Shown piece after piece: positions 15,401 through 24,355 of a DNA stretch of 24,355 nucleotides. Below the pieces are notes generated by a model. The model did no database searches and had not been told where the DNA came from. It was given only the letters and a program-made list of their open reading frames with translations. Both the position numbers and the translations under genes were made by a program. How positions within the stretch are numbered: the stretch's first letter is position 1; the number at the start of each line of letters is the position of its first letter. The stretch comes from Rhodococcus sp. (in: high G+C Gram-positive bacteria) (GTDB lineage Bacteria > Actinomycetota > Actinomycetes > Mycobacteriales > Mycobacteriaceae): NCBI GenBank assembly GCA_012515885.1, contig JAAYXN010000128.1:1-24355 (forward strand), written 5' to 3'.

Positions 15401-16075
15401 TCAAGGGCGACGCGGATCACGTGGATCGAAGGGCAGATCCAGGTAGGAACCGCGCGGATCAGGCACGTGTTTGTCGAATTCTTCGCTGCTCTCAACGACA
15501 AATCCGCGGGCCAGATAGTTTTTGAGCGCGTTGGGGTGATCGAGGGTTGAGGTGAGCAGGAAAACTCGCTGCACCTCGCTGATTTCCTCCGCAGCGGCAA
15601 CTCGGCCGGTGACGTCAAAGCTGTATCGCCAGCCCGCTTCGATACATGCGGACAGGAACGCGCCACCGACGCCCTGGCCACGGAATTGCGGGAGCAAACC
15701 GAACAGCACGACCTCGACTGAGCCGTCGTCGTGGCCTAACAGTTCGAAGAATCCCGCTGGGGTGCCTTCAACGGTGCCCACCCACGTTTCCAGACGCGGG
15801 TTCTCCACCCATTTCGTCCAGTCGGTGTAGTGCCAGGCACGTCGGTCCGTCCAGCACACCGTGACGCCGACCGCGTTGTACAGGGCGTGGCTAAGTTCGT
15901 AGGACGGCACAGCGGCCCGCTCGACACGTAGTTCCGGATGGGGAGGGGCCGGGACGTGGCATGCGCGTTCTGGCATCGACAACGTCCACTCGGTCAGGGA
16001 CAGTTGACGTGAACCGGCACCGATGTCTGTCGGTGCATCAGGCGAAAGCTGATGGGTGTTGGCCTCGGGCTTCAT
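15401..16075 (-). CDS. GNAT family N-acetyltransferase
   Basis: A 224-residue acetyltransferase. An N-terminal extension of about 50 residues with no recognisable domain precedes a GNAT core. Motif A, with QFRGQGVGG at residues 130-138, provides the acetyl-CoA pyrophosphate loop; FGLLP leads into it, and LDHPNALKNYLARGF (178-192) matches motif B. The Trp-rich segment (CWTDRRAWHYTDWTKW, 74-89) fits a stand-alone actinobacterial GNAT group of unknown substrate. I chose the ATG at 16075 because AAGGAGG lies just upstream; the in-frame ATG at 16102 would begin upstream of this ribosome site. It starts 52 bases after the NRPS stop on the same strand, so it could be co-transcribed and act on the peptide, but the family is also common outside peptide clusters. 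Confidence 0.8.
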   Translation of the reverse strand: MKPEANTHQLSPDAPTDIGAGSRQLSLTEWTLSMPERACHVPAPPHPELRVERAAVPSYELSHALYNAVGVTVCWTDRRAWHYTDWTKWVENPRLETWVGTVEGTPAGFFELLGHDDGSVEVVLFGLLPQFRGQGVGGAFLSACIEAGWRYSFDVTGRVAAAEEISEVQRVFLLTSTLDHPNALKNYLARGFVVESSEEFDKHVPDPRGSYLDLPFDPRDPRRP

Positions 16076-16082
16076 GTCAGTT

Positions 16083-16088
16083 CCTCCT
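16083..16088 (-). promoter_or_regulatory. Ribosome binding site deciding the GNAT start
   Basis: AGGAGG on the minus strand, seven bases before the ATG at 16075. It lies within the longer open frame that starts at 16102, so that upstream ATG is unlikely to be used. Confidence 0.75.
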
Positions 16089-16107
16089 TGTGGCAGGTTC
16101 ACCGCAC

Positions 16108-16163
16108 ATTTAGCTATCTCGGACTAGCTATCTCGAACTCACTAACTCGGACTCACTAACTCG
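16108..16163. repeat. Four 14-bp tandem repeats across the NRPS stop codon
   Basis: Read on the minus strand, four head-to-tail units follow each other: CGAGTTAGTGAGTC, CGAGTTAGTGAGTT, CGAGATAGCTAGTC and CGAGATAGCTAAAT. The first two differ at one position and the last two at three. Fourteen is not a multiple of three, so the frame moves with each unit: units one and two encode about ten C-terminal residues of the NRPS, and the TAG stop (16128-16130) arises in unit three. Units three (part) and four are intergenic. Confidence 0.85.
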
Positions 16164-19100
16164 GACGTCGTGTGCTCCGGGCCGGGTAGGCCGCGGAATG
16201 TGTGCATCGATCGCCGGCCCTATCTGTCCCAGTGCGTCAGCACTGGTCATCTCCCAGTGGGTTGCGCTCACTGGGTAACGATGGATGTGACCGCTGACCC
16301 AGCTCTTCCAGGTCAGCGCGGGATCGGGGCGGGTCGGCCCGTGACCGATCGCGGTGAAGAAAACGACATCTCCCTGGAATACCCGACCGGGATGCGAGTT
16401 AACCCACTCGGGTGCGGACACGAACGAGTGTTGTATCCGTTCCAGCACGTCGCGGGAGAACAGCCCCAGCGCTTCTACCTGGGTGGCGATGTCGTCGAAG
16501 GTCGTCTCGGAGTCAGATCGCCCGGCTGGAAGTGCGATATCGGCGAAGCCGCCCAGTACGTCGGTCAGCGTCGCGGTCTCGTCGATTTCCGCGAATGCTC
16601 GGCCTGGCGCGTAGCTGTCGAGCATCGCAAGCAGATGGACTGACTGCCCTGATTCCTGTAGTTGGACGGCGATTTCGTGAGCAATCGCGCCGCCGAGGGA
16701 CCAGCCCACGAGGTGATAGGGCCCTTCAGGTTGCACGCTGCGGATTTCGCGGACGTAGCGCTGCGCCAGTTCGGTAATGGAGCCCAGTTCTTCGGCCTCA
16801 CATACGTACGGTGATTGCAGGCCGTAGATCGGCCGGTTTGTGCCGACGTGCTGAGCGAGCCCGGCGTAGGACCACGAGAGTCCGATCACCGAGTGCACAC
16901 AGAACAGCGGCTGCAGTCCGGCATCGTCCGGTCCGGGGACCTGAAGCGGAAGCACCACGTCGAGGGATCGCACTGCCTGGCTATCAAGGTCGGCAGAATC
17001 AAGTAGCGCCGCCAAGCCCTCGACCGTCGGGTTCGTCAACACGGCTTGCACGGGAACTCGGTCGCCGAGGAGACCACCGAGACGCTCAGCGAGCAGCCCT
17101 GCGACGCGGGTAGCACTGAGCGAGTTTCCGCCGAGCGCAAAGAAGTCGTCTGTCCTGCCCACCTGGTCGCTGCCGAGAACCTCGGCAAATACTTGTGCCA
17201 CAACGTCTTCCGTGTCAGTGCGTGGCGCAACGTATTCCTGTCGGCGTTCTGAGAAATCAGGTTCTGGTAGCGCGCGGCGATCGAGCTTTCCGGCTGGGGT
17301 CAGCGGGATCTCATCAAGGGCAACAATGTGACTCGGCACCATGTAGCTCGGTACCGCGTCAGCGACGTGTGCGGTGAGCACCGCCGCATCTATGTCTTCT
17401 CCCGAGACGGGAAGCACGTAGGACACCAGGACGGTGTCGCTGTGGGCACGCTGATATCCAAGCGTCACTGCAAATTCGACGGATGGGTGCGATACCAACG
17501 CAGCGTCAATTTCACCGAGTTCAATGCGGAATCCGCGCACCTTGATCTGGAAGTCGCTACGTCCCACGTATTCCAGGACGGGCGTGTGGGATGCGTCCTC
17601 GCCTGCACCACGCCAGCGCACGAGGTCACCCGTCCGGTACATCCGCGATCCAGGTGCACCAAAGGGATTGGAGACGAACCGATCTGCCGTCAGATCGGTG
17701 CGTCCCGAGTAGCCTCGCGCCAACGCGGAACCAGACAGATACAACTCTCCGGTCACACCCGACGGCACCGGCTGAAGGTGCCGATCCAGAACGAGAAGTT
17801 CAAAGCCGCGCACCGCGGTACCGATCGGTGCCACACCTGCCGGAACCATAGGCTCCGACAGCGTCGCGGCGATAGTTCCTTCCGAGGGGCCGTAACCGTT
17901 GATGAGTGCACGTCCCTCACGGGCAAACCGGCCAATCAGTTCTGGCGGGCATGCTTCGCCGCCCACCACAATCGTGCGCAGGTCACCGAGCGCTTTCGGA
18001 TCCATTGACGCCAACGCCGACGGTGTCATAAATGCGTGGGTGACGCCCTGTTCGCGGATGAGTTCGGCCAGTTCGTCGCCGCCGAGGACAGTGGGCGGTG
18101 CGATGACGAGCGTCGCTCCACCCGAGACCGCGATGAGTACTTCAAACAGCGCCGCATCGAAGCTGGGGGACGCGAAATGCAGCACCTTCGAGTCAACGGT
18201 AGTACCCAACCGGTCGCCCACCTCAGCGGTCACATTCACGATGCCGCGCTGCGGAACCTCCACGCCCTTCGGTCGACCGGTCGAGCCTGAGGTGTAGATG
18301 ACGTAGGCAAGATGTTCTGGCGTGACTTCGCCCGCGACCACGCCACTTACGTCCCAGTCGAGTGCGGCGTCGTCATGAAGTACTACGTCGTGAATATCGA
18401 GCCAGCGCACCTGCGTCGGGAGAGTCGGAATCTGGTCGGCGCTGGTAATGCCGATGCCGATGCCCGAATCCGAGACCATCGCCGCGATGCGTTCGCGTGG
18501 GTAGCGCGGATCGACCGGCACAAATGCGCCACCGGCTTTGGCTACCGCCCACAGGCACAGCACCGATTCCAGTGACCGCGGCAGCGCGACGGCGACCATC
18601 GTGTCGGGGCCGACGCCCTGCGCGCGCAGGGCCGCGGCCAGTGCATTCGAGCGTGCGTCGAGTTCGCGGTACGAGTACTGCTGATCCCCGAGGACGACGG
18701 CGATGCGATCGGCGTCGGTATCGACAGGTGCGGGATCTTCGATTCCGGAGGTTCCGCTGCCATCGACAGCGGCGGCAAACACCTCTGCCAGTGTCCGCGG
18801 CGCGAGCGCTTTCGGTCCGCGCGCCGGTACCAATCGGGCGCGCTCGTCGGCGCCCAAAAGATCAATGTCGCTCAGACGCCGGTCGGGTGATTGCGCGGAT
18901 TCCGCGAACGCGAGTAGTGCGCGTTCTAGTCGCGCCGCCATGGCGGCAGCCACGGTGTCGTCGACCAGTGACGGCAGATGATCGACGCGCACGTGTAGGC
19001 GGTCATCGCGTGCCGCAACGACCGACATCGGATAGTGCGTCGCGTCCAGGCCTTCGGCACGCACTACCCGGATGCCGCCCAGATCGCTGTCGGCAGTGAG

Positions 19101-22100
19101 TCCCGCGCTATCGACCGGGTAGGACTCATAGACGGTGATTGTGTCGAAGACAGCACCCGCGCCGGCTTCCTGCTGAATGTCCGCGAGGCCGAGGTAGTGG
19201 TGGTCCAGGAGTGCACTCTGCTCGTTTTGTACGCGGCTCAGTAGCTGCGTGACCGTCGCGGTCGGATCGAGGTGGATACGCACGGGCAGGGTGTTCACCA
19301 GCAGCCCCACCATCGTTTCCACGTCACCGATCTGTGCGGGACGCCCCGACACGGTGGCGCCGAAGGTCACGTCATCGCGGCCCAGTTGACCGGCGAGGAC
19401 AGCGGCCCACGCCACCTGGATCAGCGTGTTGATGGTGACGCCGTGACTGCGCGTGAACTGATCGATCTGATCGGTGACGGCAGGGCTCAATGAAATGAGC
19501 TGTCGCGTCGGCACTTCGACCTGTGCCTGCGACTCCCGTCCAGTCGCTGCGATCAGTGTCGGTTCGTCGCTGCCAGCAAGTGCGTCGCGCCACGCTTGCA
19601 GCGAGGCATCGCGGTCTTGACGCGAAAGCCACTCCAGGAAATCCCGGTAGGGGCGCACACGCGGCAGGACGCCGTCGAGCGCGAGCGGATGCTGCCCCGC
19701 CGAACCCAACACGTAGCTGGTAAAGAGCTCGCGCACCAGCAGCGGCGTGGACCAGCCGTCGAGAAGAATGTGATGGTTGGTGATGATCAGTCGCGACGAT
19801 TCCGGACCGGTATGGACCAGCGTGAATCGAATCAGTGGAGCCTTCTCCATCGCGAAGCCCGCAGCCCGATCCCGGGTCATAATTCGATCGAGTTGGACGT
19901 GGCGATCACCCTCCGAGTCCTCGGTGAGATCGATTTCCTTCCAGGGCAATTCGACGTGATCGAGAACCACCTGGACGGGGTTTCCTGCCGCACGAACGAA
20001 TGCCGTCCTCAGGTTCGCGTGCCGATCAAGGAGCCCCTGACCTGCCGTACGCATGAGTTCTGCATCCACCGTGCCCACCAGGTCGAGCGTCAACTGCACG
20101 GTGTAGGTGTCGGCGGTGCCATGCGCGAGGAGCGCGTGGAACAGCAGGCCCTCCTGCAGCGGCGACAGCGGCCATATCTGCGCAACGTTCGGGTACTGCT
20201 GCACAATCCGGTCGATCGCAGGCTGGTCGAGATCGACCAGTGGCACATCCGAAGGCGTCAGGCCCACCGGTGCCGCCGCCACGAGGTCGGCGATCTCGCG
20301 CAGCTTCGTCTGCCAACGATCAGCCAGAGCCCGCACCTCGTCCGCCGTGATAGCACCCGGCGCGTACGTCCACGTGGCCCGGAACGTCGGTCCCGCAGAC
20401 GTGTCGACGACGCTCGCATTGATTTCGATCAATGCGGTCATTGACATGTCGTGATCGTGTGCGCCACCGAAATTGCCGGACTCATGGTCGGGCAGCCACG
20501 CACTGTGCTCACCGCCGTCAGTGCTTGACGAGCGCCCGAGGTAGTTGAAACTGACCTGCGGCGCCGCGCCCTCGCTCAGTTCCGGTGTGTCGGTGAGGTA
20601 GCGCAGCATCCCGTAGCCGATGCCCCGATCCGGCACGGCGAGCAGCTGTTCCTTGACGGTCTTCAAGGTCGCCACCACATCGTTGCTGGCATCAAGACGG
20701 ACCGGGAACAGTGTGGTGAACCAGCCGACGGTGCGTCCCAAATCAGCGCGCACCGCGTCGCCACCGGAAATCGCGTGCTCTTCGCGGCCATGCGCTTCCC
20801 GGTGGATGACGGTGCTGACCGCGCCCTGCTGGCCGGGATTATTCTGACTGGCGCTTTGGCGTGCACCGTCCGCGACCGCCATGGCCAGACCCGCAAGCAG
20901 TCCGGTGTCAACACCGGAACGCACCGCAGCGGGAACGGTGGTGAGGAGCGCCTCGGTGAGGTGCGTATCAAATTCGACGTCGATGCTTTCCGCGGACCCC
21001 GCCACGTCGATAGCGGGGTCGAGGCGCCGGGAACCGAGTGCCGGTTCGTCCGTATCGACAATCGACTGCCAGTACGGGATTTCTGCGTCCCGCGTGTGCG
21101 CGGCAGCGGTGAGCGCGCTCGACCACGTGCGGAACGATGTGCCGATCGGCGCGAGCGCATCCGGGTCGGGTTCGCCCTGCTGGTGCCAGGCGGTCGCCAA
21201 GTCCGGCACGATGATTCGCCACGACACCGCATCGACGACGAGGTGGTGGATGATCGCGAGAATCCGGCCGTCGCCTGGCCGCGAATCCGGGTCGCTGGGT
21301 GCGATCGACACGACCTGGACCATCACGCCAGATTCCGGGTCCAAACGATCGGCACCCGCATCCAACTCGCTGGCAACAAACGCCTCGAACTCGCTGGTGC
21401 CGGGACGGTGATCGGTGCGCACACTGCGCACCAAAGCGTCGACGTCGATAGTGCTGCTGTCCGGTACTTCCAGGTATGGAGCGTGCTCTTCGCTGCGCAC
21501 CAACCTGGCCCGCAGCATGTCGTGGCGTGCAACGACAGCAGCCACCGTCGCGGCAAGGCGTGGCTCATTCATCGGTGTGGGCGCGTGCAACAGCATGGAT
21601 TGGGCGAAGCGACCCAGCGGCCCGCCCTTACCGAGGAACCACTCCATGATCGGGGTGGCGGGAACAGTGCCGACTCCGCTGCCAGGTAGCTCGTCGATGA
21701 TCTGCTCACCGGATTCACCAGCTGTGGCGACGACCTGCGCGAGGGCAGCAACCGTCTTACGTTCGAAAACATCACGGGGAGTGAAGATCAGCCCGTGTGC
21801 CTTCGCCCGCGATACCAGCTGGATGGACACAATGCTGTCACCGCCGAGACCGAAGAAGGAGTCATCGGCGCCGACAGAATCGAGATTTAGCACCTCGCTA
21901 AACAGCTGCGCCAACTCGGTTTCGATGGGCCCTTCCGGCGCCCGGGACACCACCGGCGACGCCGCGGCCGGTGCGGGCAAACCACGTCGATCCAGCTTGC
22001 CTGCCGGGGTCAACGGCAGCTTCTCAAGAACAACGAAACCGGTCGGGACCATGTAGTCCGGAAGTTTCTGGGCCGCGTGACGACGCACGCTATCGATGTC

Positions 22101-24355
22101 GACACTGACGCCCGGTCGGGGCACCACGTACCCGGCGAGATAGGGCCCGCCTGCACGGTCATCGCGCGCAACGACCACCACTGACACCACATCGGGGTGG
22201 GCCGCAAGGACAGCTTCGACCTCACCGATTTCGATGCGCTGGCCGCGGATTTTGACCTGGAAGTCGACGCGGCCCACAAACTCAAGGGTGTGGTTCTTCG
22301 TCCACCTCACGAGGTCGCCGGTGCGGTACATGCGCTCGCCGTCAGCGAAAGGATTAGCAGTGAACGCGGTTGACGTCAGTGCTGCCCGGTCGTGGTAGCC
22401 GCGGGCCAACCCCGGACCAGACAGGTACAGCTCGCCCGGAACGCCGATCGGCACGGGCTGCAACCTGGCGTCGAGAACAAAGATCCGGAAACCGCGCGTT
22501 GGTCCACCAATATCGATCGGTGCGCCCGGAACCATGGGCGCGCTGAGGGTCGCCATGACGGTTGCTTCCGACGGCCCGTACGCGTTGAACATGACACGCT
22601 CACCGGTAGAGGTGATCCACTTGGCAACAAGATCGGGTGGGCACGCATCACCAGCAGTGACCACAACGTGCAGGTCATCGAGGCCGTCGGGATTGACGGA
22701 CTGGAGCACCGCCGGGGTGATGACGGCGTGCGTGACGCGTTCCGCGCGCAGCAGCGCAGCCAGTTCTTCACCGGCGTAGGCGGTGGGCGGGGCGACAACG
22801 ACTGTGGCCGCGCCGCCGAACGCCGTCAGCCACTCAAATATTGATGCGTCGAAACTTGGGGTCGATACGTGCAGTACTCGTGATGACTGGTCGACGCGCA
22901 GGGTTTCGACCTGCTCGCGCATCAAGTTCATGACACCGCGATGCGATACCGCAACACCCTTTGGCAATCCGGTGGAGCCGGAGGTGTAGATGACATAGGC
23001 GATGTCGTCGATCCGCACCGGTGCGCGTCGATCCGCGTCGGTGATCGGGCTGTCGCTGTAGCGATTCTGCAGTGCCCCGCGCTCGAAATCGTTGCCGTCC
23101 AGCTCAATCCAGCTCACATCATCCGGTAGGCCAGATCGCCATGCCGAGGTGGTGAGTCCGATGCTTGCACCGCTATCGCGCACCATGTGGGTAATGCGGC
23201 TTTCCGGATATCCCGGGTCTACCGGCAAGAACGCGCCGCCTGCCTTCGCGACCGCCCACACCGCGACAATCAGATCCAGTGAACGCGCCAGAGATACCGG
23301 CACGTATACGCCGGGTCCGACGCCCTGATCGATCAGTGCGCGCGCCAGCAGGTTCGACGCCGCGTCCAGTTCGCGGTAGGTCGTGGTGTGCCCGTCCGCG
23401 ACGACAGCAGCATGGTCACCGGATTGTGCTGCTGCCGTGAAGATTTCGTAGAGCCGTTGCGGAGCAACAGCATCCCGGCCATCCATCGCGATCAACGTCT
23501 CGCGTTCGTCTGGATCAAGGAACGTGACATCCGCGACCGGCGAATCTGGATCAGACACCACTCCGTCGAGAACGCGTAAGAACCGGTCCGCGAACATGCG
23601 GGCAGTATCCGCGTCAAAAAGATCGGTGGCATACGTCAGAGCCGAGCTGATCTCGTCCGGCACGCCCTCGTCGTCGTAGTGCTCGGACAAAATGAACTGG
23701 AGGTCAAACTGCGATGCCCCGGCGTCCGCGTCGAGGCTTTCGATCCGCAGCCCGGGCAATTCCATGTCGATGCGGCCGAGGTTCTGGAACGCCAGCAGCA
23801 CCTGGAACAGCGGCGAATGCGAGGTCGCCCGCACTGGTTCGAGTGCCTCTACCAGCTGTTCAAACGGAATGTCCGAGTGCGCGAACGCATCGAGATCCCC
23901 GGAGCGCGTGGCGTCGAGTAACTGCACGAACGTCATGTCCGCGTCGAACTGGGTACGCAGCACAAGGGTGTTGACGAACATTCCGACGAGGTTGTCGAGG
24001 TGCTGTTCGCCGCGGCCAGCGACCGGCGTTCCGATAGTGATGTCGTCGGTGCCGCTGAGTCGAGCCAGCGTCGTCGCCAATGCGGCGTGCACCACCATGA
24101 ATGGGGTCGCCGAATGCGTCCTGGCCAGTGCCACGATCTTGCGATGCACGTCCGCGGGAATGGTGAAGTGGTGTGTGGCTCCCTGCAGAGTCCTTACCGC
24201 GGGCCGTACCCGATCCGACGGCAAATCCAGCCGATCCGGCACCCCCTCAAGAACACCCCGCCAAAACTCCAACTGCCTCGCAGCAACAGAACCCTCATCC
24301 GAAATGTCACCCAGAAGTTCACGCTGCCACAACGCAAAATCCGCATACTGCACCG
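16128..24355 (-). CDS. Non-ribosomal peptide synthetase, terminal two modules, partial (N-terminus beyond window)
   Basis: The visible 2741 residues are the C-terminal part of a large cytoplasmic NRPS. Approximate domain order, numbered from base 24353: partial condensation C1 (1-275, starting at QYADFALWQ so its HHxxxDG lies outside); adenylation A1 (300-790, core YTSGSTGLPKG near 453); carrier T1 (805-870, GGDS with Ser840); epimerisation E (890-1360, HHLVVDAVSWR); C2 (1385-1820, HHILLDGWS, expected D-donor type after E); A2 (1853-2360, YTSGSTGRPKG); T2 (2375-2440, GGNS with Ser2411); thioesterase TE (2480-2725, Ser2552 in GWSLGG, Asp2579, His2699). All active motifs are present. By alignment to GrsA from memory, pocket residues are D-A-F-V-V-A-A-V-M-K for A1, perhaps a bulky or aromatic residue, and D-A-F-F-V-G-G-I-A-K for A2, loosely valine-like; both are weak guesses. 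The product ends with a D-residue then one more residue, released by TE as an acid or ring. The C-terminal tail runs into a tandem repeat. Confidence 0.95.
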   Translation of the reverse strand, partial: VQYADFALWQRELLGDISDEGSVAARQLEFWRGVLEGVPDRLDLPSDRVRPAVRTLQGATHHFTIPADVHRKIVALARTHSATPFMVVHAALATTLARLSGTDDITIGTPVAGRGEQHLDNLVGMFVNTLVLRTQFDADMTFVQLLDATRSGDLDAFAHSDIPFEQLVEALEPVRATSHSPLFQVLLAFQNLGRIDMELPGLRIESLDADAGASQFDLQFILSEHYDDEGVPDEISSALTYATDLFDADTARMFADRFLRVLDGVVSDPDSPVADVTFLDPDERETLIAMDGRDAVAPQRLYEIFTAAAQSGDHAAVVADGHTTTYRELDAASNLLARALIDQGVGPGVYVPVSLARSLDLIVAVWAVAKAGGAFLPVDPGYPESRITHMVRDSGASIGLTTSAWRSGLPDDVSWIELDGNDFERGALQNRYSDSPITDADRRAPVRIDDIAYVIYTSGSTGLPKGVAVSHRGVMNLMREQVETLRVDQSSRVLHVSTPSFDASIFEWLTAFGGAATVVVAPPTAYAGEELAALLRAERVTHAVITPAVLQSVNPDGLDDLHVVVTAGDACPPDLVAKWITSTGERVMFNAYGPSEATVMATLSAPMVPGAPIDIGGPTRGFRIFVLDARLQPVPIGVPGELYLSGPGLARGYHDRAALTSTAFTANPFADGERMYRTGDLVRWTKNHTLEFVGRVDFQVKIRGQRIEIGEVEAVLAAHPDVVSVVVVARDDRAGGPYLAGYVVPRPGVSVDIDSVRRHAAQKLPDYMVPTGFVVLEKLPLTPAGKLDRRGLPAPAAASPVVSRAPEGPIETELAQLFSEVLNLDSVGADDSFFGLGGDSIVSIQLVSRAKAHGLIFTPRDVFERKTVAALAQVVATAGESGEQIIDELPGSGVGTVPATPIMEWFLGKGGPLGRFAQSMLLHAPTPMNEPRLAATVAAVVARHDMLRARLVRSEEHAPYLEVPDSSTIDVDALVRSVRTDHRPGTSEFEAFVASELDAGADRLDPESGVMVQVVSIAPSDPDSRPGDGRILAIIHHLVVDAVSWRIIVPDLATAWHQQGEPDPDALAPIGTSFRTWSSALTAAAHTRDAEIPYWQSIVDTDEPALGSRRLDPAIDVAGSAESIDVEFDTHLTEALLTTVPAAVRSGVDTGLLAGLAMAVADGARQSASQNNPGQQGAVSTVIHREAHGREEHAISGGDAVRADLGRTVGWFTTLFPVRLDASNDVVATLKTVKEQLLAVPDRGIGYGMLRYLTDTPELSEGAAPQVSFNYLGRSSSTDGGEHSAWLPDHESGNFGGAHDHDMSMTALIEINASVVDTSAGPTFRATWTYAPGAITADEVRALADRWQTKLREIADLVAAAPVGLTPSDVPLVDLDQPAIDRIVQQYPNVAQIWPLSPLQEGLLFHALLAHGTADTYTVQLTLDLVGTVDAELMRTAGQGLLDRHANLRTAFVRAAGNPVQVVLDHVELPWKEIDLTEDSEGDRHVQLDRIMTRDRAAGFAMEKAPLIRFTLVHTGPESSRLIITNHHILLDGWSTPLLVRELFTSYVLGSAGQHPLALDGVLPRVRPYRDFLEWLSRQDRDASLQAWRDALAGSDEPTLIAATGRESQAQVEVPTRQLISLSPAVTDQIDQFTRSHGVTINTLIQVAWAAVLAGQLGRDDVTFGATVSGRPAQIGDVETMVGLLVNTLPVRIHLDPTATVTQLLSRVQNEQSALLDHHYLGLADIQQEAGAGAVFDTITVYESYPVDSAGLTADSDLGGIRVVRAEGLDATHYPMSVVAARDDRLHVRVDHLPSLVDDTVAAAMAARLERALLAFAESAQSPDRRLSDIDLLGADERARLVPARGPKALAPRTLAEVFAAAVDGSGTSGIEDPAPVDTDADRIAVVLGDQQYSYRELDARSNALAAALRAQGVGPDTMVAVALPRSLESVLCLWAVAKAGGAFVPVDPRYPRERIAAMVSDSGIGIGITSADQIPTLPTQVRWLDIHDVVLHDDAALDWDVSGVVAGEVTPEHLAYVIYTSGSTGRPKGVEVPQRGIVNVTAEVGDRLGTTVDSKVLHFASPSFDAALFEVLIAVSGGATLVIAPPTVLGGDELAELIREQGVTHAFMTPSALASMDPKALGDLRTIVVGGEACPPELIGRFAREGRALINGYGPSEGTIAATLSEPMVPAGVAPIGTAVRGFELLVLDRHLQPVPSGVTGELYLSGSALARGYSGRTDLTADRFVSNPFGAPGSRMYRTGDLVRWRGAGEDASHTPVLEYVGRSDFQIKVRGFRIELGEIDAALVSHPSVEFAVTLGYQRAHSDTVLVSYVLPVSGEDIDAAVLTAHVADAVPSYMVPSHIVALDEIPLTPAGKLDRRALPEPDFSERRQEYVAPRTDTEDVVAQVFAEVLGSDQVGRTDDFFALGGNSLSATRVAGLLAERLGGLLGDRVPVQAVLTNPTVEGLAALLDSADLDSQAVRSLDVVLPLQVPGPDDAGLQPLFCVHSVIGLSWSYAGLAQHVGTNRPIYGLQSPYVCEAEELGSITELAQRYVREIRSVQPEGPYHLVGWSLGGAIAHEIAVQLQESGQSVHLLAMLDSYAPGRAFAEIDETATLTDVLGGFADIALPAGRSDSETTFDDIATQVEALGLFSRDVLERIQHSFVSAPEWVNSHPGRVFQGDVVFFTAIGHGPTRPDPALTWKSWVSGHIHRYPVSATHWEMTSADALGQIGPAIDAHIPRPTRPGAHDVRVSESELVSSR

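Noticed and set aside
19596..20444. Plus-strand open frame of 282 codons opposite the NRPS
   Set aside because: It is antisense to the C2 and E domains of the synthetase; composition is Arg/His-rich without motifs.

Overview
The window is G+C-rich, densely coded actinobacterial DNA. A recC-recB-recD operon, a secreted NlpC/P60 peptidoglycan hydrolase, a multimodular non-ribosomal peptide synthetase (NRPS) and AGGAGG-type ribosome sites with frequent GTG starts together suggest a member of the Mycobacteriales (the Rhodococcus / Gordonia / Mycobacterium side of Actinomycetota). The genus cannot be fixed from the sequence alone. I see no tRNA, rRNA, CRISPR array, insertion sequence or prophage gene.

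Layout. (1) 1-2075, minus strand: a tightly coupled three-gene cassette of an FMN-dependent NADH-azoreductase-like flavoprotein, a small NadR-kinase-like P-loop ATPase and a zinc-less MDR quinone oxidoreductase cut by the left edge. (2) 2076-2313: a divergent control region with a perfect 6-6-6 palindrome and a possible stem that would mask the ribosome site of the next gene. (3) 2314-4668, plus strand: a bile acid:sodium symporter family (BASS) transporter followed by a CYP102-like P450 haem domain with no reductase attached. (4) 4763-13178, minus strand: recC-recB-recD, with each downstream gene overlapping the previous one by four bases. (5) 13179-13643: a 465-base non-coding gap with a 15-bp near-perfect inverted repeat and a second short palindrome. 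(6) 13644-14177, plus strand: a secreted NlpC/P60 peptidase, convergent with (7) 14186-15235, minus strand: an alpha/beta hydrolase. (8) 15401-16075, minus strand: a GNAT acetyltransferase. (9) 16128-24355, minus strand: the last two modules of a large NRPS (partial C, then A-T-E-C-A-T-TE), cut by the right edge.

How the genes work together. RecC, RecB and RecD form the helicase-nuclease that processes double-strand breaks. The left cassette looks like quinone or electrophile redox handling under a shared operator, with an ATPase of unknown substrate. The transporter and P450 are probably co-transcribed, which suggests uptake or export of an amphipathic acid coupled to hydroxylation. The NRPS fragment would add a D-configured residue and one final residue, then release the peptide with its own thioesterase.

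No wholly new system is proven here. The best leads are the azoreductase/ATPase/MDR cassette, the reductase-less CYP102-like P450 paired with a BASS carrier, and a 14-bp tandem repeat that runs through the NRPS stop codon. The inverted repeat upstream of recC is a further lead.
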